From Dulcicalothrix desertica PCC 7102 (GTDB lineage Bacteria > Cyanobacteriota > Cyanobacteriia > Cyanobacteriales > Nostocaceae), in assembly GCF_003991905.1 (NCBI RefSeq), contig NZ_RSCL01000040.1:1-64000 (forward strand): 64,000 nucleotides of DNA, written 5' to 3'. The position numbers and the translations under genes are program-made. The notes beneath the pieces are model-generated. The model searched no databases. It was not told the DNA's origin and worked only from the letters and a program-made list of their open reading frames with translations. Below are positions 1-7,300 of this stretch, in pieces (position 1 is the first letter of the stretch; each line of letters opens with the position of its first letter).

Positions 1-1
1 G

Positions 2-70
2 GTTCATGTTGAGCGAGTAGCTAGTAGTAATACTAGTAAAAGTCGAGCATGTTCCAAGCGAAAGCGTTAA
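2..70 (+). CDS. Possible 3' end of an upstream gene (partial)
   Basis: One frame is open from the window edge to a TAA at 68-70 and would encode a Ser/Lys/Arg-rich tail of 22 residues ending in CSKRKR. It ends 71 bases before the AbiEii-like gene on the same strand, where an AbiEi-type antitoxin gene would be expected. The piece is too short to identify, and it may be a chance open frame. Confidence 0.25.
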   Translation, partial: VHVERVASSNTSKSRACSKRKR

Positions 71-141
71 AACATTTTGATGTCAAGTTACACCGTAGAC
101 TTATGCCGAGGTTTACCTAGGTTTTTAGAAGCGGATGAACG

Positions 142-975
142 ATGAATAATATAGAGCAGTTGGTTAAAATTTCCGAAACAACAAATCGTCCTTTAGATGA
201 AGTACTAACATACCACATACTCGAAAGTGTGTTGCGACGAGTATCTAACTCTATATATATAGATGAGTTAGTGTTGCGGGGTGGAATGATGACGCGGTTA
301 TGGGTGCCATTAGGACGGAGAATTGCTGTAGACGTAGATTTTCTAGGTTTATACCCATTCGATATTGGCGAAACAACAGCAAAATTTCAAGATATACTTT
401 CGGCAGATTATGCTGATGGTGTGAAATTCCATTTAGATTCTATACGAACCGAAGGTATTTGGATGGAAACAGAATCACCAGGCGCCCGTATCAACATCGA
501 TGTTAATATAGACCATTACCAGCGTAACATTCAAATCGATATTGGATTTGGTGACCCACTGGCGCCACCTGCTTCATATATAAAATATCCAGCTTTAATA
601 GGTGAAGCAATATCAATACAAACAGCGCGCGCGGAAACAATGGTAGGCTGGAAACTACACGGGTTAGTAGAACTAGGTGCAAAACGCTGGCATCCAAAAA
701 CATTATACGACTTAATGCTATATGCCAAATATCTAAACTTATCGCAACCAGAACTAGCAGAAGCGATAAAAATTGCCTTTAGCAGTCGCAACACACCATT
801 ACAAGAAGTGTGGGAAATTTTAGCGGCGCCTGACTGGTGGCATAATAGTAAAAGCCGCAGTAAATGGAAATGGTACATCCGCAAAATGTCAGCCCAAATC
901 TTTGAAGAAGATTTTGAAACTGTAGTGAATATAGTGACGGGACGTTGGGAAAGTGTTATTAGAGAATTATTGTAA
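142..975 (+). CDS. AbiEii/AbiGii-family nucleotidyltransferase toxin
   Basis: The 277-residue protein has the layout of the AbiEii/AbiGii family (DUF1814): an N-terminal LRGG motif (residues 45-48), a VDVDF metal-binding motif (63-67) typical of minimal nucleotidyltransferases, and a later conserved block (RAETMVGWKL, then KTLYDLMLY) matching the family's R-x-E-T...K...D-L-x-D-L pattern. Members act in the cytoplasm as the toxin half of type IV toxin-antitoxin or abortive-infection pairs, transferring a nucleotide to a target. The partner AbiEi-like transcriptional regulator would be expected just upstream, mostly outside the window. Length is normal and the frame is intact. The family call is firm; a role in phage defence is inference. 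Confidence 0.85.
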   Translation: MNNIEQLVKISETTNRPLDEVLTYHILESVLRRVSNSIYIDELVLRGGMMTRLWVPLGRRIAVDVDFLGLYPFDIGETTAKFQDILSADYADGVKFHLDSIRTEGIWMETESPGARINIDVNIDHYQRNIQIDIGFGDPLAPPASYIKYPALIGEAISIQTARAETMVGWKLHGLVELGAKRWHPKTLYDLMLYAKYLNLSQPELAEAIKIAFSSRNTPLQEVWEILAAPDWWHNSKSRSKWKWYIRKMSAQIFEEDFETVVNIVTGRWESVIRELL

Positions 976-1011
976 ATTCATATTTCGCAACAAAACCATA
1001 ACAAAATTAAT

Positions 1012-1039
1012 GTAGAGACGTTACATGTAACGTCTCTAC
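1012..1039. repeat. 28-bp perfect palindrome, family copy 1
   Basis: Arms GTAGAGACG and CGTCTCTAC flank a self-complementary centre TTACATGTAA. This is the first of six copies in the window (others at 2575, 9395, 9427, 29530 and 50581). It lies 37 bases after the AbiEii-like gene and could form a hairpin in RNA or a cruciform. Confidence 0.9.
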
Positions 1040-1194
1040 TACACGTCATAGGCAATCAATTAAATTTATTGTAATTTTCAGTAGTTGAAAGTTTTACCAA
1101 TCAGTCCTACAGAAACTTATTTGACTATTTTATAAAACTAGAATGTAGGTTGGGTGAAGGCTTTGCGTAACCCAACATATAACGAAATTCTACC

Positions 1195-1746
1195 CTAAGT
1201 GCTAATAATGGCGCCTACAGACACAGCAATATTCGGAAACGCTAAAGGATTAATAGTTCCAGCAGTCAAAGTAAATTTAGAAGTATATTTTTTGTTTTGG
1301 GAATTGCGAAAAACTATAAGTTCTTTGGTTCTAAGGTTAACAACCCAGTATTCACCAATTCCAGCTTCTGCATAAATTTCTGTTTTTATTTCTAAGTCTT
1401 TTTCTAAACTAGTATTTGAATATTCAATTAGCCAAAAAATATTTTCTGGATACGGATGATGTTGTAAATACTGGCGCCCCAAACGCTGAACAATAGAAAT
1501 ATCAGGCTCAGGTTCCGAACCATCAGGAAGAGTAATTGGTTTAGCTGGACGAACTGTGGCAAGTTCCCCTAATAATAGTGTTAGATACTCACCTGCCTCA
1601 GAGCTAAAGTAAGCATGTGGTTCTCCTTCTGGCGCCACCTCAACAATTTCTCCCCTCAATAATTCCACACGCCGATTATCTAAAATACCAGATTCAATCA
1701 TGCGGTGGTACTCGTCTATTGTCCACTTGGCTACAGCTAATGTCAT
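1195..1746 (-). CDS. Uma2 family (DUF820) putative restriction-endonuclease-like protein
   Basis: The 183-residue protein matches the cyanobacterial Uma2 family, which has a PD-(D/E)XK nuclease fold and unknown physiological role. Visible marks are the N-terminal WTIDEYHRMIESGIL block, ELLRGEIVEV, the acidic EPEPDIS motif (catalytic Asp), WLIEYSNTSLEKDLEIK (catalytic E...K region) and EAGIGEYWVVNL. These genes occur in many copies per cyanobacterial genome, and two broken relatives lie in this window (2410-2496 and 63194-63450). Length is typical and the frame intact. Confidence 0.88.
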   Translation of the reverse strand: MTLAVAKWTIDEYHRMIESGILDNRRVELLRGEIVEVAPEGEPHAYFSSEAGEYLTLLLGELATVRPAKPITLPDGSEPEPDISIVQRLGRQYLQHHPYPENIFWLIEYSNTSLEKDLEIKTEIYAEAGIGEYWVVNLRTKELIVFRNSQNKKYTSKFTLTAGTINPLAFPNIAVSVGAIIST

Positions 1747-1860
1747 AACTACAAAGTCCTGATTTTACCTAACGCAAGTCAATACAATAGTAACACCTGA
1801 TTGCTTCATATCGCAATTCGCTCGTCATTCTGGTTCATGTAGTAAGTGCGCGGCTGAAAA

Positions 1861-2049
1861 TCATATAATATTACAAATACGTTTTAATATTTTCATCACA
1901 TCGTATAAAGCATTACCTCTATTACGAATTTCAAAAATATCAGAAAGAGCATATTCAGGAGTTTCTGCTTTTATTAGTTTAATAAACACAAAAGTTCCAC
2001 CTGTGGTAATCATGCCATAACTAGGTTTTTCTGGATTAGGATTACTGTA
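1861..2049 (-). pseudogene. Relic of a type I restriction R-subunit-like (HsdR N-terminal type) protein
   Basis: The minus strand encodes 62 residues, with no start of its own, reading ...PEKPSYGMITTGGTFVFIKL...YALSDIFEIRNRGNALYDVMKILKRI and then a stop. This resembles the C-terminal part of a common cyanobacterial 'restriction endonuclease subunit R'-like family (pattern YGM-T-G-F-FIKL...YALSD...LY-VL-ILKR). A stop codon lies immediately upstream in frame, so only this tail remains. The family assignment is from memory of that pattern. Confidence 0.5.
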
Positions 2050-2295
2050 CTAACTATATACCGTACAAATATACTTTTTTATTTATTTAAATAAAATTTA
2101 TGTAGATGAAGTTTGTTTGCAACGGATGTAACGGATGTTAATCGCGTCGGCTCACGGCATCCTGCCTGACCATTGCACAGGCTATAAGCCTATAGCTACG
2201 TTTATTGCTCGACTTAGGCCTTCTTGGTTCATTGGATACATTAGAACCAATATAGCTTAATATTTGTGCAGAAGTATTTGACCAACGTTATTGGT

Positions 2296-2406
2296 AAATG
2301 TCATGCTGAGGGACGAAGCATCTCTTTATGTAGTTTCAAAACCTAGATTCGACCCTACGGAAAAACTCCGTTTACGTTCCGCCGCGCTCCACTCAGAATG
2401 ACATTT
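2296..2406. mobile_element. 111-bp miniature element with 15-bp terminal inverted repeats
   Basis: The left end AAATGTCATGCTGAG and the right end CTCAGAATGACATTT are inverted copies of each other with one mismatch. The 81-bp interior has no coding sense and includes a Cys/Arg-codon-rich GC patch. The element starts exactly where the neighbouring Uma2 relic loses homology, as expected for an insertion. No target-site duplication could be fixed because the other flank is not recognisable. Confidence 0.6.
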
Positions 2407-2409
2407 TAT

Positions 2410-2496
2410 ACCTGCCTCGACTTTTAAAACATCCTCTAAGTCTTTTTCTAAACTGGTATTTGAATATTCAATTAACCAATAAATATTTTCTGGAGC
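2410..2496 (-). pseudogene. Uma2 family relic
   Basis: The minus strand encodes PENIYWLIEYSNTSLEKDLE followed by a short altered stretch and VEAGI, closely matching residues of the intact Uma2 protein at 1195-1746, so the two derive from a common copy. The homology stops at the edge of the miniature element at 2296-2406. Only about 29 codons remain, without a usable start. Confidence 0.75.
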
Positions 2497-2574
2497 TATG
2501 TTTCCAGAAAAAGCTAAATGTATTATACAGCAGATTTTAGGTATATGAGGTACATACATAATGTTTAAAACGTC

Positions 2575-2602
2575 GTAGAGACGCGATTAATCGCGTCTCT
2601 AC
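2575..2602. repeat. 28-bp perfect palindrome, family copy 2
   Basis: Arms GTAGAGACGCGA and TCGCGTCTCTAC flank the centre TTAA. The outer arms match the other copies; the inner four positions on each side differ from copy 1 yet remain self-complementary. Confidence 0.9.
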
Positions 2603-2673
2603 ATGTACCGCATGAACATGAAATTTGCTGTATCAATGCTTGTTGGCGCCTATTTGAGTTTCCTTCTAATTTA

Positions 2674-2742
2674 CTCTGTGTCCTCTATGTCTCTGTGGTA
2701 AAAATAATTACTTGCACAGCACAGGCGAGACGCCTATGCTAC
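2674..2742. repeat. ~69-bp dispersed repeat, copy 1
   Basis: It comprises CTCTGTG...CTCTGTGGTAAAAAT, a short spacer, then GCACAGGCGAGACGCCTATG and CTAC. Similar units lie at 22473-22543 and 40953-41019. The centre GGCGAGACGCC is a small inverted repeat. It is non-coding in all three places. Confidence 0.85.
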
Positions 2743-2817
2743 GAAATTTATTTAAATGCTCGGCGCCTATAGCAATTTGATAAAAATTGAGTATTATTAC
2801 GTTGTACATTCGCGTTG

Positions 2818-4371
2818 ATGGTGCGTAACAGCACAATAATACGTTTATTATCTATAAAAACAATACAAATGAATTATTCGAGAATATTTACTATTGGAAT
2901 GTTGGTTTCTGCGTCTAGCTTCTTGGCGCCATCTGTTGTAAAGGCAGAACCGAAGATTACTTCTGAACCTTCTACTATATCCATAGCAGAGCAAAAGTGT
3001 TGGTTAGGTCAATTTTTTTGTCCAAAGGTTAGACGGAATTTGTTTTTACGCTCAAATCAAGTTGTTAAGGATGTTAAAATATTAAGCCTGGATTTAAATC
3101 GCTTGGATGGTAATGAGGTATTCCCTGCAAACGCGATTAAAGTCAACCTGAATAATTCTAGTATTAATAGTTTACCTAATAATCAACCTTTACTAACTCC
3201 AATTGAGTTTGATTTGAAAGGTGTGAGAAGCGGTGAGTATAATGGTAATCTATTGGTGATTACTCCTGATAGCGAGTTAGTTATCCCGATAAGTATCAAA
3301 GTCAAAGACTATTGGCTGATGCCATTGTGTGTTCTTTTACTTGGTGTGGGTTTAGGGATTATTATTTCAATGTATCGTAGTGAATGGATGGCACGCGATG
3401 AAGTTGTGGTTCAAGTTGCCCGTCTTCGTAGTAAAGTACGTGTAGATGAAGAATTTAAACAGGATAGCTCTTTTTATAAAAAATTTGAGTCTTATTTAAC
3501 AGCGGTGGAAACTGCCTTAGAAAATAAGCGCTCTAGTGCGGCAATAGAAGCTGCAAATCAAGCGCAAGACCTTTGGGATAAATGGCATCAAGGTAAGCAA
3601 GGTTGGTTAAATTTATTAGATTATGAGTCGAAATTACGTAAAAGGGTAGAAGAAGAAAACCCTCAAAATCAAATTTCTTATTTAGAGCAAGTAACTTGGC
3701 AGCTTGACAGTATAAATAAAGGTAGACCATCACAAGACAGTTCTGGTCAAGTAAGTAAAGCGCTACAAGAAGTGCAAGTACAGCTTAATAATTTCCTTTT
3801 AGCAAAAACTCAATTAGATGAATTTCGTGAGTTAACTAACCAAGTGCCATATGAGGCAAGAGATGAAGAAAAGTATTGGAAACAAGAAGCGTTAACGCTG
3901 CAAAGGCTTTTGTATAACCTTTCTCCCACAGATATAGATTCTTATCATAAATGGCAAGATGATATTAGAACTCGGACAGATGAGATAGTTGAAAATATCC
4001 AGAATTTAAAGAGCAATGCACCACCGAGTAGAACCTTTTTAGGGAATGTATCTTCTTCAATTAAGAATCCAAGTCATGCTGGTTTAGTTGAACCTATTCC
4101 GAATATCAACTTAGATAACGAGATAAATACGTCAAAGCTAGAAAAATTATCTCGTAATCGTTTGCTTATTTTTAATTCCTTAAGTTATGCAATAGCTATT
4201 TTTTTACTTGGTAATGCAGGTTTTACACAATTATACTTGGCAAATGGTACTTTTGGGACTAGAGGAGTTGTAGATTATTTCTCGTTACTCGCGTGGGGTT
4301 TCGGCGCCGAAGCTACGCGCGAGACTGTGGCGCGAGTTTTGCAAGAATGGAAATTGCCAGGGTTAAAGTAG
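2818..4371 (+). CDS. Unknown exported or membrane-anchored coiled-coil protein
   Basis: I do not recognise this 517-residue protein. It has an N-terminal hydrophobic signal segment (IFTIGMLVSASSFLAPSVVKA, counted in two parts), a ~110-residue region likely outside the cytoplasm, a transmembrane helix (MPLCVLLLGVGLGIIISMY, about residues 168-187), a long charged coiled-coil-like region (~195-420) and a second hydrophobic stretch near residue 455. Starts are TTG 2815, ATG 2818 and ATG 2869; the last places the signal peptide at the very N-terminus and is equally plausible. It converges on the large surface-protein gene and shares a hairpin with it at 4372-4389. The function is unknown. Confidence 0.75.
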   Translation: MVRNSTIIRLLSIKTIQMNYSRIFTIGMLVSASSFLAPSVVKAEPKITSEPSTISIAEQKCWLGQFFCPKVRRNLFLRSNQVVKDVKILSLDLNRLDGNEVFPANAIKVNLNNSSINSLPNNQPLLTPIEFDLKGVRSGEYNGNLLVITPDSELVIPISIKVKDYWLMPLCVLLLGVGLGIIISMYRSEWMARDEVVVQVARLRSKVRVDEEFKQDSSFYKKFESYLTAVETALENKRSSAAIEAANQAQDLWDKWHQGKQGWLNLLDYESKLRKRVEEENPQNQISYLEQVTWQLDSINKGRPSQDSSGQVSKALQEVQVQLNNFLLAKTQLDEFRELTNQVPYEARDEEKYWKQEALTLQRLLYNLSPTDIDSYHKWQDDIRTRTDEIVENIQNLKSNAPPSRTFLGNVSSSIKNPSHAGLVEPIPNINLDNEINTSKLEKLSRNRLLIFNSLSYAIAIFLLGNAGFTQLYLANGTFGTRGVVDYFSLLAWGFGAEATRETVARVLQEWKLPGLK

Positions 4372-4397
4372 GGTGGGCTTCGGCCCACCGAATTTTA
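4372..4397 (+). terminator. Intrinsic terminator with TTCG loop
   Basis: A perfect 7-bp stem GGTGGGC/GCCCACC closes a TTCG tetraloop directly after the stop at 4371 and is followed by a T-rich stretch (GAATTTTA). It lies between convergent genes and probably serves mainly the plus-strand gene. Confidence 0.75.
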
Positions 4398-7300
4398 TGG
4401 GCAAGGAGTTGGACGGTTTGTTGTTCCTGGAGTTGAGAAGCTGGCGCCACCATTGCGAGTTGAAAGATTTGCTCTATCTACAACTTCAAGTGTGGAAGCA
4501 TCGTTAGACCTTAAAAGTGCAGGTCTAGGAGATGCACTAATTGTGTTACTGTCAACAGCAGCGCACATTTTAGAAGAGTTGAATGTTTCTAATTGAATCG
4601 CTCTATCACCATTTTCCCCACTGCCGATATTTTGGATAGTGTTGCCAGTGATAGTAACTTTTGTATTGGCTTGGTCTTGAACCTCGAAGTTTATACCATC
4701 ATCCTTGGCAGTATCAATTGTGTTACCTGTGATGTTGAATTCAGTATTACTACTATTGAACTGATTCAATGTAGGAGAAACCGCTGGGTCGGGAAGGAAT
4801 AAGTCAACTTCTATGCCGCTATCACCAACATTGGTAATAGCATTATTATTGATGTTGAATACTCCTTTTGAATCTGCGACAGCACCAATAGAAACTCCTT
4901 CATCAGGAATATTGCTAACTGTGTTACTTGTAATATTAAAGGTCGCGTCTGCAAATTTTCCTAAGTTCAAGTCAATTCCATCGGCGCCACCAACAACGTT
5001 ACCATTATGCTTAATTGTGTTGTTGATTATATTGACTTTTGCAGTTGCTGTTGATTGGCAAGGTTTGTCTTGGTAAATTTGGTCAACATCGCGACACAAG
5101 TTAAATTCAATACCATCAACCCGGTAATCGGTTGCATTGAAGGTTGTCTCGATTATATTGTTGGCAATCGTATAATCTGAGTCACCTTCATAGTTCCAAA
5201 CAAAAATACCGCTTTCCAAATCAGTATCTTCTAATGGGTTGCGAGTATCTACGACTTTGTTGTTGTTGATTTCAACTTTACCTGTGGTGTTTTCTAAATA
5301 AATACCTTCACCTTCTGCATTGGTAACAGTATTTTTGTTTACAGTTGTATTACTGTCAAAATTATCAATCCTAATACCTTGGTATCCGGTATTGCTAACG
5401 TTATTATCTGTTACATTTAGTTCTACGTTAGCTGCATCGCTGTTGTTGGAGGCGCCGATACCATATCCAGTTATATTATTAACTGTGTTACCTGTGATGC
5501 TAATTTTAGAACTAGCGCTGTCAAACAACTGTACATCTATACCATCAGCTTCGGCGCTACCTAAGCCGTATAAATCGCTACCCTGAACGTTATCAATGTT
5601 GTTATTGGCAATATTGATTTGGGTGTTTGTATTGTTGTTAAGCCCAACACTAATACCATCCTCGGTTGTATTGCTGATGATGTTTTCGGTAATGTTAACA
5701 GTTGCAGTTGCTTGGTCAAATGCTCTAAGTTTAATACCTTCTAACGGATTATTGTTGTTAAGAACAATGATGCCATTTTCGGTGATATCTAACTGACTCA
5801 AGTTAGCACTGTCACTTAAGCTAACATCTACACCAATACCAGGGTTGATAATCAAATTTTGAGCAATTTCTGCTGTACCTGTTGTAGTGCCTCCTAACTG
5901 AATACCGATAGAGTTGAAGTTATCGGTAATGAAGTTACCTGTAACTTTGATGTCGGCACTTCCAGTAGTGTTGCTTAGTAAAAGCGCGCTTCCTGCGTTT
6001 TCAGCAATGAGATTGTCGCTGATATCAACGTTACCCGTCACTTCAGATAAGAGTATTGCTTCTCCCTGACCATCAGAATTCGTTCCTGTCAGAGTGGTAC
6101 CGTAGATAAAGTTATTAGCAATTGTAAGGTTACTAACATTTGTACCGCGAATTCCGGCGCCTGTTGCACCACTAATATTATTAGAACCGCTAATTTCGGC
6201 TTTGCCAGTAGTGTTTTCTAAATAGATACCTTCGTATTTGGTATTGCTAACGGTATTTTTGCTAACAGTTATATTCCCGTCAACACCGTCAATTCCAATA
6301 CCTTCATATTCAGTATTGCTAACGGTATTATTAGCGATGTCTAGCTTTTGGTTAGCTGTGTCACTGTTGTCGGAGATGCTGATACCACTTCCAGTTGTGT
6401 TATTAACTGTGTTACCAGTAATGCTAACTTCAGAACTAGCGCTATCAAACACCTGTATATCAATACCGTCAGCAAATTCGGCGCCACCCAAGCCATATGA
6501 GTCGCTACCCTTAACGTTTTCGATTTTGTTATTGGCAATATTGACTTGGGTTTTTGTGTTTTGGTTAAGTTGAACACCAATTGCATCGTTGGTTGTGTTG
6601 CTGATGGTGTTTCCGGTAATGTTAGCTGTTGCGACCGCTTCGTCAAAAGCTCTAAGCTTAATTCCTTCTAATGGGTTATTGCTGTTAGGAGCAGTAATGC
6701 TATTGTTGGCGATATCCAGCTTACTCAAGTTAGCCTTTTCACTTAAGGAAACATCTACACCACTACCAAAGTTGGAAATAGTATTTTTGGCAATTTCTGC
6801 TGTACCTGTGGTGGTTCCTCCTAACTTGATACCAATGGAGTTTAAGTTATCGGTAATGTTGTTACCTGTAACTTTGATGTTGGCATTTCCAAAGGTATTG
6901 CTTAACGAAACCCCACTTCCTGCGTTTTTGGTGATGGTGTTGTTGCTGATATCAACGTTACCTGTTACTTCTGATAAGAGAATTGCTTCTCCTTGAGTAG
7001 GAGATATCGTTCCAGTACCAGTGGTACCTTGGATATTACTATCAGTAATCGTAACGTTATTGAGATTTGTACCTTGTATTCCAGCGCCTGTTGCACCATT
7101 AACATTAAGCTTGTTAATTTCGGCTTTACCAGTGACATCTTGTAAGTCAACACCTGTACCCTTGATATTTTGGATACGGCTGTCGGTAATCTTAATGTTA
7201 TTGACATTTATTCCGCGTACTCCGGCGCCTGCATCCTTAATCTCAAGTCCGCTAATTTCGGCGTTGCCTATGATGTTTCCTAAATAAAGACCATCACTTT

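Larger units (their letters stand above)
1747..2817. other. Gene-free stretch of relics and small repeats
   Basis: This 1.07-kb stretch holds no intact gene. It contains a relic of a restriction-like protein (1861-2049), a miniature element (2296-2406) that abuts a Uma2 relic (2410-2496), a 28-bp palindrome (2575-2602) and a 69-bp dispersed repeat (2674-2742). Nothing recognisable was seen in 2050-2295. Confidence 0.7.
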
